Shown here in pieces: positions 1 to 7,930 of a stretch of 64,000 bases of DNA. Position numbers and translations under genes: made by a program. Position 1 is the first letter of the stretch. Each line of letters opens with the position of its first letter. Under the pieces are notes generated by a model that was not told the DNA's origin, searched no databases, and was given only the letters and a program-made list of their open reading frames with translations. The stretch comes from CAXXOK01 sp963675365 (GTDB taxonomy: Bacteria > Bacillota > Clostridia > Christensenellales > Aristaeellaceae). Location: NCBI GenBank assembly GCA_963675365.2, contig CAXXVA010000002.1, forward strand, positions 434,001-498,000. The letters are read 5' to 3'.

Positions 1-670
1 AATCGCAGATTTCTTCGAGCACTATGCCCTCTTCCGCGAACCAGGCGTTTAATTCCTTGAAGGTCAGCACGCCGTCGACGATGCCCTTGTATTTCTCCTG
101 CTGCGCTTCGGCCTTCTTGGCTACGCAGGGGCCGATGAACACCGCGCGCATGTCGGGGTGCAGCGCTTTGGTGATCTTGCAGTGCGCGATCATCGGCGAG
201 ACGACCGGCATGAGCAGATCCAGGTGCTCGGGCATATAGGTCTGCACGTAATCCACCACCGCCGGGCAGGCTGTGGCGATGCCGCCGCGGCCGGTGGCCT
301 TGGCGAGCTTCTTGGTGTACTCCGCCACGGCGTCGGCGCCGATGGAGGTTTCTTCTACGCGCTTAAAGCCGAGCCCCCGCAGCCCCGCCGCCAAACGGCG
401 GCGGAGGTAGCCGGGGTACTCGGCTGCGAACGAGGGCGCCACGCAGGCCACCACGTCGCCGGACTTGACGATCTTTTTGATCTCGTCAAGCTGGCTTTCG
501 TCCACTTTGGCTTTTTGCAGGCAGGTTTTCACGCAGGTGCCGCAGTTGATGCAGCGATCCTGGTTGATAAACGCCTGGTTATTCTTGATGCCGATCGCCT
601 TGACCGGGCATGCGCGGACGCAGCGGTAGCAGTCCCGGCACATGGCTTCCAGTGTTTTGACGATGCTCAT
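1..670 (-). CDS. [FeFe] hydrogenase H-cluster-domain protein, partial (C-terminus beyond window)
   Basis: Last visible gene of the hydrogenase operon; it runs off the left edge, leaving about 223 N-terminal residues. The start ATG at 670 lies 33 nt after the hydA stop. The N-terminus carries two ferredoxin-like 4Fe-4S motifs (CRDCYRCVRACP and CINCGTCVKTC). It is followed by the start of a hydrogenase large-subunit domain. The first H-cluster motif reads TACPAVV instead of TSCCPGW, so the second cysteine, the usual proton-relay residue, is missing. The second reads GPCVAKKAE instead of MPCTAKKFE. Members of this family found beside bifurcating hydrogenases often continue into a PAS domain and are thought to be sensory (HydS-like). 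That extension cannot be checked here. Family membership is clear; the sensory role is inference. Confidence 0.85.
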   Translation of the reverse strand, partial: MSIVKTLEAMCRDCYRCVRACPVKAIGIKNNQAFINQDRCINCGTCVKTCLQKAKVDESQLDEIKKIVKSGDVVACVAPSFAAEYPGYLRRRLAAGLRGLGFKRVEETSIGADAVAEYTKKLAKATGRGGIATACPAVVDYVQTYMPEHLDLLMPVVSPMIAHCKITKALHPDMRAVFIGPCVAKKAEAQQEKYKGIVDGVLTFKELNAWFAEEGIVLEEICD

Positions 671-703
671 TTGGTCTCCTTACTTGTCTGCCGGTCCAGC
701 CGC

Positions 704-2728
704 TTACGCGTTGGCGTGAAGCCCCAGTTTCTCGGTCAGGGCTTCCACGGCTTTGACCCGCGTGCAATGGGTGATGGTTTCGTCGCCGATGCGCACCACG
801 GGGCCCTGATCGCACTTTTCAAAGCAGAACGTCGCGTCCAGCGCCACCTTGTCCTCCAGCCCGTTTTGCGAGAGGAAGCCGGTCAGCTGGGAAAGAAGCT
901 TCTGCGATCCGCGGATGAAGCAGCCCGTGCCAAAGCAGATGGATACCGGCAGTTTGCCGGTCTCGGCGGGCTGTTCAACGAGGTCGGGCTTCATGCGATC
1001 AGACTTGATGCGCGAACGTGCGTGGTAGTGCGTGTGCAAGAGCTCGTGCGCCTTATGGCTGCCCGGCATGCCCAGGAAGTTGGTGTACAGATCGTTGATA
1101 TAGGGGTTGTCCTGGGGCTTGTGGAGCTGGAGCATCTTGTCGGTGCGGTAGAGGGCCTCGGTACGCTTTTTGCGCGCGAGCCGGTCGGCGTTCACGGGCT
1201 GGCCGCCGCCGTTGATGCAGCCGGAGGGGCAGGCCATGATCTCCACAAAGTCGTACTGCGCGGTGCCGGCTTTAATATTGTCCATCACCTTGCGCGCGTT
1301 GCCAAGGCCGGATACGACGGCCATTTTCAGCTTCGTGCCGGAGAAGTCGTACTCGACTTCGCGGACGCCTTCTTCGCCGCGCACCTCGCGGATGATATAG
1401 TCCTCGGTCTTTTTACCGGTCAGCTTTTCGCCCGCGAAACGGATCGCCGCCTCGCTGACGCCGCCGGAATTGCCGAAGATCACGCCGCCGCCGGTGTTGA
1501 AGCCGTAGGGCATATCAAAGGCTTCGGGCTCCATCTCGTTGAAGACGATACCGCGCTCGCGGATTAAAAGCGCCAGTTCGTGGGTGGTGATCACGTAGTC
1601 CACATCCGGGCTGTCGGCAACGGAGAATTCCGCGCGCTTGGCCTCGAACTTCTTGGCCGTGCAGGGCATGATGGACACAAACACGATGTCCTTACGGTCT
1701 TTCTTCACCATATCGGGCAAAGTTTCCTTCACGAGCGAGCCGAGCATTTGCTGGGGCGACTTGCAGGTGGAGAGGTTGCCCGCGAAATCGGAGTAGTACT
1801 GTTCCATGAACTTGACCCAGCCGGGGCAGCAGGAGGTGAACATCGGCAGGTTTTCGCCGGCGGTCACGCGGCCCAAAAGCTCCGTGCCTTCTTCAAAAAT
1901 GGTCAGGTCGGCGGAGTAGGAGACGTCGTATACGGCGTCAAAGCCCATCATCTTGAGGGTGGCGACCATTTTGCCCACGGCGTTGGCGCCGGTCTCCAGG
2001 CCGAACTCCTCGCCGATGGCCACGCGCACGGCCGGGGCGATGGCTGCGACCACGTACTTGTCCTTGGACTGGATGGCGGTGAACACCTCGGTGGTGTCGG
2101 ACTTGATGGTCAGCGCGCCGGTGGGGCACACCTTGGTGCACTGACCGCAGTCGATGCATTCGACCGTCGCGATATCGCGCTCAAAGCAGGGGGTTACGAT
2201 ACTGTTGGCGCCGCGGTGGGCAAAGCCGATCGCGCCCACGCCCTGGATTTCCGAGCACATGCGCACGCAGTCGCCGCAGAGGATGCACTTGTTGGGGTCG
2301 CGCGCGATGGACGGGGACGAAAGGTCCAGCGGCAAATTGCGGCCCTTGCGCTTGAAGCGCACGTCGCGCACGCCCAGGCGGTTGGCCAGCGCCAGCAGGC
2401 GGCAGTCGTCGCCCTTGCGGCAGGTTTGGCAGTCGCCCTGGTGGCTGGCAAGCAGGAGCTCCAGAATCATCTTGCGGGTCTCGCGGATCTCGGGGGTGGA
2501 GGTTTTCACCACCATGCCCGCCGTGGGCACGGTTGAGCACGAGGCGACCATGCCCATGCCTTCGACGTCCACCATGCACAGGCGGCACGCGCCGTAAATG
2601 CTCATCTCGGAATGGTAGCAGAAGGTGGGGATTTCCACGCCCGCCTTGCGGATGAGCTCCAAAAGGTTGCGTTCGCCCTCGATGGGGACCTGTTTATTAT
2701 CAACGGTTACGGTTTGATTGGTTTTCAT
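704..2728 (-). CDS. hydA: [FeFe] hydrogenase catalytic subunit HydA, electron-bifurcating type
   Basis: Catalytic subunit of a cytoplasmic trimeric hydrogenase that makes H2 using NADH together with reduced ferredoxin (674 aa). In order it has a 2Fe-2S plant-type ferredoxin domain (Cys near residues 37-64), a His-Cys3 cluster segment (about 96-110), two 4Fe-4S motifs (CILCGDCVRMC and CIDCGQCTKVC), and the H-cluster domain. The three H-cluster motifs are TSCCPGW, MPCTAKKFE and MACPSGCINGGGQP. A C-terminal thioredoxin-like 2Fe-2S domain (CFGTGC then CFEKC) is typical of HndD/HydA of bifurcating enzymes. The third motif has PSG where PGG is commoner, a variant I believe is seen in Clostridia. 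The gene follows hydB by 18 nt. The assignment is firm; bifurcation is inferred from the HydABC architecture. Confidence 0.95.
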   Translation of the reverse strand: MKTNQTVTVDNKQVPIEGERNLLELIRKAGVEIPTFCYHSEMSIYGACRLCMVDVEGMGMVASCSTVPTAGMVVKTSTPEIRETRKMILELLLASHQGDCQTCRKGDDCRLLALANRLGVRDVRFKRKGRNLPLDLSSPSIARDPNKCILCGDCVRMCSEIQGVGAIGFAHRGANSIVTPCFERDIATVECIDCGQCTKVCPTGALTIKSDTTEVFTAIQSKDKYVVAAIAPAVRVAIGEEFGLETGANAVGKMVATLKMMGFDAVYDVSYSADLTIFEEGTELLGRVTAGENLPMFTSCCPGWVKFMEQYYSDFAGNLSTCKSPQQMLGSLVKETLPDMVKKDRKDIVFVSIMPCTAKKFEAKRAEFSVADSPDVDYVITTHELALLIRERGIVFNEMEPEAFDMPYGFNTGGGVIFGNSGGVSEAAIRFAGEKLTGKKTEDYIIREVRGEEGVREVEYDFSGTKLKMAVVSGLGNARKVMDNIKAGTAQYDFVEIMACPSGCINGGGQPVNADRLARKKRTEALYRTDKMLQLHKPQDNPYINDLYTNFLGMPGSHKAHELLHTHYHARSRIKSDRMKPDLVEQPAETGKLPVSICFGTGCFIRGSQKLLSQLTGFLSQNGLEDKVALDATFCFEKCDQGPVVRIGDETITHCTRVKAVEALTEKLGLHANA

Positions 2729-2746
2729 ATCTATTTCCGCCCTTTC

Positions 2747-4630
2747 CTACGCGAGCACGGCGCCGAATTTGCAGGCGTCCTTGCAGGCTCCGCATTTGAT
2801 GCATTTTGCGGCGTCGATTGTGTGCGGCTGTTTCTTTTCGCCGGTGATGGCGTTCGTGGGGCACTTGCGCACGCACGCGCCGCAGCCGATGCACTTGGCC
2901 TCGTCGATGGAGTATGACCGAAGCGCCTTGCACTGGCCGGTGGGGCAGCGCTTGTTGACGATATGCTCCACGTACTCGTCGCGGAAGTATTTCAGCGTCG
3001 AAAGCACGGGGTTGGGGGCCGATTTACCCAGCCCGCACAGCGATACCTTCTGCACCACGCCCGCGAGCTCTTCCAGCAGCGCGAGCTGCTCCATGGTCGC
3101 CCGGCCCTGGGTGATGTCGGTCAGGATATCCAGCATCTGCTTGGTGCCCTCGCGGCAGACCACGCACTTGCCGCAGCTTTCGTTCTGCGTGAACTCCATA
3201 AAGTAGCGCGCGATCTCCACCATGCAGGTGTTGTGGTTCATAACCACCATACCGCCGGAGCCGACCATCGCGCCGATGGCCTTGAGGTTCTGGTAATCCA
3301 GCGGCATATCCAAATGCTCCTGGGTCAGGCAGCCGCCTGAGGGGCCGCCGATCTGCACAGCCTTGAGGCCCAGGGGGGAGAGATCGCCGTTTTCTTCGGT
3401 GACGCCGCCTGCGATGTTGTAGACGATCGTGCGCAGCGTTTCGCCGAACGGCACTTCGATCAGGCCGGTGTTGAGCACGTGGCCAGTCAGCGCGAAGGTC
3501 TTGGTGCCCGGCGCCGCGGCGGTGCCGAGCTTTTTGTATTCGTCCACGCCCATTTCAAAGATGACCGGAACGGTGGACAGGGTTTCGACGTTGTTGATGG
3601 AGGTGGGCTTTCCAAACAGGCCCTTTTGCGCGGGGAAGGGGGGCTTGGGCGAGGGCATGCCGCGCTTGCCTTCCACCGACGCGATCAGCGCCGTTTCCTC
3701 ACCGCAGACGAACGCGCCGGCGCCCTCCATGACGGTGAGGTTGAACGCCTTGTCCGTACCCAGCATATGGTCGCCGAGGATGCCGGCTTCCTGCGCGGCC
3801 TTCACGGCGGCGCGGATGCGCTTGACGGCCAGGGGATACTCGGTGCGGACGTACACATAGCCTTCGTCTGCGCCGATGGCCATGGCAGCGATCATCATGC
3901 CTTCGATGATGGAATGGGGGTTGCCCTCCATGACCGCGCTGTCCATGAACGCGCCGGGGTCGCCCTCGTCGCCGTTGCAGATGATGTATTTTTTATCGCT
4001 TTCGTTCTGGCGGGTCAAATCCCACTTGCGGCCGGTGGGGAAGCCCGCGCCGCCGCGGCCCTTAAGGCCGGAATCCATCATGAAACTGCAGATTTCTTCC
4101 GCGGTCATCCAGGTGCAGCGCATAGCCTGCGCGTAGCCGCCCAGGGCGATGTACTCGTTAATATCGGTGGGGTCGATGCTGCCGCACTTTTTGAGCACCA
4201 CGGGGCGCTGTGCGCGGTAAAAGGGCATCTCAGCCTTTTTGGGATAAGCCTTTTTATCGGGTTTATGAGTATACACCAGGCGATCGACGAGCTCATCTTT
4301 AAGGATGGTCTTTTCGATGATCTCGTTTACGTCGTCGGGCGTGACTTTACAGTACATAATGTTTTCGGGCAGGATGGTGACCACCGGCCCCATCTGGCAA
4401 AAGCCCTGGCAGCCACTGCCGGACACCTGGTATCCGTCCTCGTGCTTGTTGATGGTCAGCGCGACAGGCAGGTTTTTCTCCTTGAGCGCGGCTTCAAACG
4501 CGTCGATCACGTGCAGCGCGCCGCCCGCGATGCAGCCGGTGCCCGCGCAAACCACGACGCGCTTTTTTACGTCCTTCGTATTTTCCTTGTAGGCTTCCGC
4601 CCGTTCCTTCAAATTCACCGCTTCACTCAT
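2747..4630 (-). CDS. hydB: HydB, NADH-binding NuoF-like subunit of bifurcating hydrogenase
   Basis: Diaphorase subunit (627 aa) that binds FMN and NADH and passes electrons toward HydA. The N-terminal 100 residues form a thioredoxin-like 2Fe-2S domain (CAGTGC, then CQGFC). The NuoF core follows with the glycine-rich GRGGAGFPTGRKW and the NGDEGDPGAFMD motif, then the 4Fe-4S site ESCGKCVVCREGT. The C-terminus carries two further ferredoxin motifs (CIGCGACVRKCP and CIKCGACKDACK). This order is diagnostic of HydB/HndC of NAD-dependent [FeFe] hydrogenases rather than of complex I. The start overlaps the end of hydC by 8 nt, so translation is probably coupled. Confidence 0.95.
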   Translation of the reverse strand: MSEAVNLKERAEAYKENTKDVKKRVVVCAGTGCIAGGALHVIDAFEAALKEKNLPVALTINKHEDGYQVSGSGCQGFCQMGPVVTILPENIMYCKVTPDDVNEIIEKTILKDELVDRLVYTHKPDKKAYPKKAEMPFYRAQRPVVLKKCGSIDPTDINEYIALGGYAQAMRCTWMTAEEICSFMMDSGLKGRGGAGFPTGRKWDLTRQNESDKKYIICNGDEGDPGAFMDSAVMEGNPHSIIEGMMIAAMAIGADEGYVYVRTEYPLAVKRIRAAVKAAQEAGILGDHMLGTDKAFNLTVMEGAGAFVCGEETALIASVEGKRGMPSPKPPFPAQKGLFGKPTSINNVETLSTVPVIFEMGVDEYKKLGTAAAPGTKTFALTGHVLNTGLIEVPFGETLRTIVYNIAGGVTEENGDLSPLGLKAVQIGGPSGGCLTQEHLDMPLDYQNLKAIGAMVGSGGMVVMNHNTCMVEIARYFMEFTQNESCGKCVVCREGTKQMLDILTDITQGRATMEQLALLEELAGVVQKVSLCGLGKSAPNPVLSTLKYFRDEYVEHIVNKRCPTGQCKALRSYSIDEAKCIGCGACVRKCPTNAITGEKKQPHTIDAAKCIKCGACKDACKFGAVLA

Positions 4631-5120
4631 GGTTCGCCTGCTCCTTTTTCTGAATGTCCTGGATGACGGCTACGGCCTTTTCATCGGTCAACAGCCCGAA
4701 AACCTCGCCGTTGACGGTCATGGCCGGGGCGCGTCCGCAGGTGCCGAGGCACGCCACGGTTTCAACGGTGAACAGCATATCCGGCGTGGTGTTCTGGTCT
4801 TCCGAAAGCTCCAAATGCTTGCGGACGGCTTCCAAAAGGCGCGTGGATTTTTTCACGTGGCACGCCGTGCCGTCGCAGATCCTCACCACGTACTTGCCTT
4901 TCAGCTTCAGGGTGAAATGTGAGTAGAACGACGCCACCCCGTACACGTGGGAAGAAGTGGTGCCAAGCATTGTGGCGACGTACACCATCAATTCCTCGGG
5001 CAGATACCGGTACTCGTTTTGAATTTCCTGCAGGATGGGGATGAGTTTTGCCTGGTTATACCCGTATTTCTCGATGATCTGGCCGGCCTTTTCAAAGGCT
5101 AAGATGTTCTGCATGCTCAT
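4623..5120 (-). CDS. hydC: HydC, NuoE-like 2Fe-2S subunit of bifurcating hydrogenase
   Basis: Small 2Fe-2S subunit (165 aa) of the hydrogenase, homologous to the 24-kDa NuoE subunit of complex I. Cluster ligands are visible as CDGTACHVKKS and, about 40 residues later, CLGTCGRAP. The N-terminal half is the usual helical bundle (KYGYNQAKLIPILQEIQNEYRYLPEE). The gene begins inside the 3' end of rex (29-nt overlap) and its own end overlaps hydB by 8 nt. The order rex-hydC-hydB-hydA therefore looks like one translationally coupled unit. ATG at 5120 and ATG at 5114 are both possible starts. Confidence 0.93.
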   Translation of the reverse strand: MSMQNILAFEKAGQIIEKYGYNQAKLIPILQEIQNEYRYLPEELMVYVATMLGTTSSHVYGVASFYSHFTLKLKGKYVVRICDGTACHVKKSTRLLEAVRKHLELSEDQNTTPDMLFTVETVACLGTCGRAPAMTVNGEVFGLLTDEKAVAVIQDIQKKEQANHE

Positions 5121-5763
5121 TCACTCTCGCTTCCTTATACTTCTTGAGCAATATCGACAGGGAGGCCGTGAGGTTTTCGTTTTGCACAATCACCGTGTCC
5201 GGCACGTCCAGCGTAATGGGGGCGAAATTCCAGATGCCTTCGATGCCCGAGGAGACCATGAGGTCGGCGACGCTCTGGGCGTTTTCCGCCGGGACGCAGA
5301 TGACGCCGAATTTGACGTGCATCCGGCTGCACAGCGACTGGAATTTCGATAGGGGAAGCACGGGCGTTTCGTTGATCTCCGTGCCGATCAGGGCGGGGTT
5401 TTGATCAAATGCGGCGATGATGCCGATATTGTATTCCCCGAACTTCTTGTAATACAGCAGCGCCCGGCCAAGGCTGCCCGCGCCGACCAGGAACATTTCG
5501 GTCTTGTTGTTGTAGCCCAGGGTTTCTTCCAGGGCGGCCAGCAATTCTTTCAGCCGGTAACCGGTCTTTGGCCGGCCTACGGCGCCGGAGAGCTGCAAAT
5601 CTTTGCGGACTTGCACGTCTACCAGCCCCATCGCCTTTGCGATACTGACGGAGGAAATGTCCGTGACCCCTTTACCGCATTGCCGGGTCAGGTACTGGTA
5701 GTACACCGGCAGGCGCTTGAGCGTCGGCAGCGGGATCTGCGGCAGTTGTTTTTCGCCTGGCAT
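5092..5763 (-). CDS. rex: Redox-sensing transcriptional repressor Rex
   Basis: DNA-binding repressor (223 aa) that leaves its operator when the NADH/NAD+ ratio rises. An N-terminal winged-helix domain (about residues 10-75, with the typical TLKRLPVYYQYL opening) precedes a Rossmann fold with GAGSLG at 94-99. The C-terminal swap helix is recognisable. It is the first gene of the hydrogenase operon, and a perfect Rex-type palindrome lies 28 nt upstream, on the promoter start site. Autoregulation and direct NADH control of hydrogenase production follow. This matches the established role of Rex in clostridial fermentation control. Confidence 0.95.
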   Translation of the reverse strand: MPGEKQLPQIPLPTLKRLPVYYQYLTRQCGKGVTDISSVSIAKAMGLVDVQVRKDLQLSGAVGRPKTGYRLKELLAALEETLGYNNKTEMFLVGAGSLGRALLYYKKFGEYNIGIIAAFDQNPALIGTEINETPVLPLSKFQSLCSRMHVKFGVICVPAENAQSVADLMVSSGIEGIWNFAPITLDVPDTVIVQNENLTASLSILLKKYKEARVNEHAEHLSL

Positions 5764-5790
5764 GCGGGGCCTCCTTCCGGTCGGTCAGTA

Positions 5791-5842
5791 ATTGATAAAA
5801 ACTTATCAATATAAATATATCGAATAGTTAAAAAATTGTCAA
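5791..5842 (-). promoter_or_regulatory. rex-hyd operon promoter with Rex operator
   Basis: Read on the minus strand, a consensus -35 TTGACA (5837-5842), a 17-bp spacer and -10 TATATT (5814-5819) place the start near 5807. That point lies inside the perfect palindrome ATTGATAA-AAAC-TTATCAAT (5791-5810). The palindrome fits the Rex consensus form TTGN-T-AA-N4-TT-A-NCAA. Rex bound here would block initiation directly. Confidence 0.85.
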
Positions 5843-5904
5843 GCGAGAATTCAACAAAAATAAGACCGGTTTTTTAACATTTAGTGAATAGTGGGGAAAA
5901 TGAC

Positions 5905-5933
5905 TTGACACGAACATATGTTCGTGTTATAGT
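5905..5933 (+). promoter_or_regulatory. LexA-controlled (SOS) promoter for the DUF1848 gene
   Basis: The -35 TTGACA (5905-5910) and -10 TATAGT (5928-5933) are separated by 17 bp. The spacer is filled by the palindrome ACACGAACATATGTTCGTGT (5908-5927). Its core CGAACATATGTTCG agrees with the Gram-positive LexA/DinR box CGAAC-RNRY-GTTCG. A bound LexA dimer would sit exactly between the two promoter boxes. Confidence 0.88.
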
Positions 5934-5955
5934 GTTCGCAAAAGGAGAGTGCGTT

Positions 5956-6897
5956 ATGATCATCAGCTGCAGCCGCCGGACCGATATCCCCGCGCTTTAC
6001 GCGGACTGGCTGTTTACGCGCGTGCGCGAGGGCTACGCCTGCGTGCGCAACCCCATGAACCATTTACAGGTCAGTAAGATCCGCCTGACGCCGGATGTGG
6101 CCGACGGCTTTGTATTCTGGACCAAGAACCCCGCGCCGATGCTACCGCGCCTTTCTGAGCTGCGCGAATACACATATTATTTTCAGTTCACCCTAACGCC
6201 TTACGGCAAGGATATCGAACCCAATCTGCCGGTGAAAATTAAGCTGCTCTCCACCTTCCACAGGCTTTCCGATCAGGTCGGCCCCCGGCGTGTGATCTGG
6301 CGATACGACCCGATTCTTATCAACCAAAACTGGACGGTGGACACGCATCTGAGAACCTTTGAAATGATGGCGCGGCTTTTGGAAGGCACGACGCATAAGG
6401 TGGTCATCAGCTTTCTGGATACGGACTACCGCAACGTGCGCCGCAACGAGGAGCTTTTGAAAGCCCAGCCCCTCACCGCCAGGGAGAAGCTTTCCATGGC
6501 CGGGAAGCTCAACCAGATTGCCCGCGCCTGCGGCATGGAGATGAGCGCCTGCGCCGAGGACCTCGACCTGTCTCTCTGCGGCGTCGCGCCCGCGCACTGC
6601 GTGGACGGCGACCTGTTTGAAACCCTGCTGAACTGCCGCATGGACGTGCAGAAGGATAAAACCCAGCGCCCCGCATGCGGCTGTGTGCAGAGCGCGGATA
6701 TCGGCATGTACAATTCCTGTTCCAACGCCTGCCATTATTGCTACGCCAACTATAACGCGACCGAGATCGCCCAAAACCGCCGCAAGCACAACCCGGCCTC
6801 CCCGCTGCTCTTCGGCGAGATCGGCCAGCTCGATACCGTCACCGAACGTGTGATGCACTCCTGCAAAGAGCAGCAAATGGCCTTGGTCGGCTTTTAG
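5956..6897 (+). CDS. DUF1848 family protein, probable SOS-induced Fe-S enzyme
   Basis: A 313-residue protein of the DUF1848 family, whose function I do not know to be established. The ATG at 5956 is chosen because AAAGGAGAG (5941-5949) precedes it. The N-terminus IISCSRRTDIPALYADW and the segment FVFWTKNPAPML are typical of the family. Near the C-terminus, a CX3CX2C cluster (CSNACHYC, then YAN) has the same spacing as a radical-SAM 4Fe-4S site, with two further cysteines (CGC) shortly before it. In radical-SAM enzymes that cluster normally sits near the N-terminus. The promoter carries a consensus LexA box, so the gene is predicted to respond to DNA damage. A repair role like that of spore photoproduct lyase is an attractive inference but unproven. 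Confidence 0.85.
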   Translation: MIISCSRRTDIPALYADWLFTRVREGYACVRNPMNHLQVSKIRLTPDVADGFVFWTKNPAPMLPRLSELREYTYYFQFTLTPYGKDIEPNLPVKIKLLSTFHRLSDQVGPRRVIWRYDPILINQNWTVDTHLRTFEMMARLLEGTTHKVVISFLDTDYRNVRRNEELLKAQPLTAREKLSMAGKLNQIARACGMEMSACAEDLDLSLCGVAPAHCVDGDLFETLLNCRMDVQKDKTQRPACGCVQSADIGMYNSCSNACHYCYANYNATEIAQNRRKHNPASPLLFGEIGQLDTVTERVMHSCKEQQMALVGF

Positions 6898-6901
6898 TTC
6901 C

Positions 6902-7064
6902 AGGCAAACGCTGAACAAATTCCGTACATGCTGGCGACCCAATTTCCGCCATCTTCGGCTTGCAAAAACCTTGACGTAGCGCTGCTGCTACTTCGGTTTT
7001 TACAAACCAAACCTGACGAAAATCCGATTCGCCATCACGCACGTTCTTTACTCATCGTTTGCCT
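6902..7064. repeat. 163-bp near-complete imperfect palindrome (MITE-like or REP-like element)
   Basis: Terminal arms AGGCAAACG (6902-6910) and CGTTTGCCT (7056-7064) are perfect inverted repeats. Symmetric pairs continue inward: GGCGA at 6933 with TCGCC at 7029, AAAAACC at 6964 with GGTTTTT at 6995, and GTAGC at 6976 with GCTAC at 6987. The symmetry centre is about 6983. No transposase is present and no second copy was noticed in this window. It fills most of the gap between DUF1848 and the amino-acid transporter. A short open frame across it is a by-product of the symmetry. Confidence 0.7.
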
Positions 7065-7092
7065 AGCGGATTCTCCTATCAAAGTAAGTAAA

Positions 7093-7127
7093 CACCAATA
7101 AAAATACCGCGCGATATGCGCGGTATT
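7093..7127 (-). terminator. Rho-independent terminator of the amino-acid ABC operon
   Basis: A perfect 10-bp stem AATACCGCGC/GCGCGGTATT (7103-7112 and 7118-7127) with a 5-nt loop lies just past the ATPase stop. On the minus strand the stem is followed by a T-rich tail. Confidence 0.85.
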
Positions 7128-7150
7128 CGAATATTCGGAATTGGTATTGA

Positions 7151-7921
7151 TTATAAGATACTCTGTAGAAATTGCTTGAGTCTGTCGCCCTCGGGATTGG
7201 TAAAGATCTTATCGGGCGGGCCCTGCTGGGCGATGCGGCCGGCATCCATGAAGATAACGCGGTCGGCGGCCTCGCGGGCAAAGCCCATCTCGTGGGTGAC
7301 CACGAGCATGGTGATGCCCTGGCTTGCGAGCTTTTTCATCACGGCCAGCACCTCGCCGACCAGTTCAGGGTCGAGCGCGGAGGTGGGCTCGTCAAACAGC
7401 ATGATCTCCGGTTCCATGGCGAGTGCGCGGGCGATAGCCACGCGCTGCTGCTGCCCGCCGGAAAGCTTGCTGGGATACACGTCCAGCTTGTCCGAAAGCC
7501 CGACCATGTGGATGATGTCTTTGGCGAGTTTCTGGGCGGCTTCCTTGGATTTCTTGCGCACCAGCACCTGGGCGATCATCACGTTTTCCAGCACCGTTTT
7601 ATGCGGGAACAGGTTGAAACTCTGGAACACCATACCCATCTCCAGCATCAGCGCCTTATGCCGTTCCGGCTCGATGCGGTGGATGGTGCGGTTGTGTTCG
7701 CGGTGCAAAAACAGCTCGTCCTTGATGTAGATCTTGCCGGACGTAATGGTTTCCAGCTGGTTCAGCGACCGCAGATAGGTCGATTTCCCCGCGCCGGACG
7801 GGCCGATGATGCAGATCACCTCGCCCTTTTGCACGTTCAGGTTCACGTCTTTGAGCACTTCCAGGTGCCCGAAGCTCTTGTACAGGTTTTCTGTTCGTAA
7901 AATATACTCGTATTCGCCCAT
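7151..7921 (-). CDS. Polar amino-acid ABC transporter, ATP-binding protein (GlnQ type)
   Basis: Cytoplasmic ATPase (256 aa) that powers a polar amino-acid importer. Walker A is GPSGAGKS, the signature is LSGGQQQR, and Walker B is IMLFDEPTSALD, followed by the switch histidine in VVTHEMGF. The sequence closely follows the GlnQ/HisP/ArtP family. It lies 9 nt after the permease stop and ends 24 nt before the terminator, making it the last gene of a binding protein-permease-ATPase operon. The exact substrate cannot be read from the sequence. Confidence 0.93.
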   Translation of the reverse strand: MGEYEYILRTENLYKSFGHLEVLKDVNLNVQKGEVICIIGPSGAGKSTYLRSLNQLETITSGKIYIKDELFLHREHNRTIHRIEPERHKALMLEMGMVFQSFNLFPHKTVLENVMIAQVLVRKKSKEAAQKLAKDIIHMVGLSDKLDVYPSKLSGGQQQRVAIARALAMEPEIMLFDEPTSALDPELVGEVLAVMKKLASQGITMLVVTHEMGFAREAADRVIFMDAGRIAQQGPPDKIFTNPEGDRLKQFLQSIL

Positions 7922-7930
7922 TACTGCCTC

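Noticed and set aside
158..1567. Long open frame on the plus strand across the hydrogenase genes
   Set aside because: It is antisense to clearly recognised hydA and H-cluster genes. It is rich in Ala, Gly, His and Val as expected from a GC-rich shadow frame, and has no ribosome site.
6839..7042. 67-codon minus-strand frame over the palindrome
   Set aside because: Produced by the symmetric repeat; no ribosome site and partly overlapping the DUF1848 gene.
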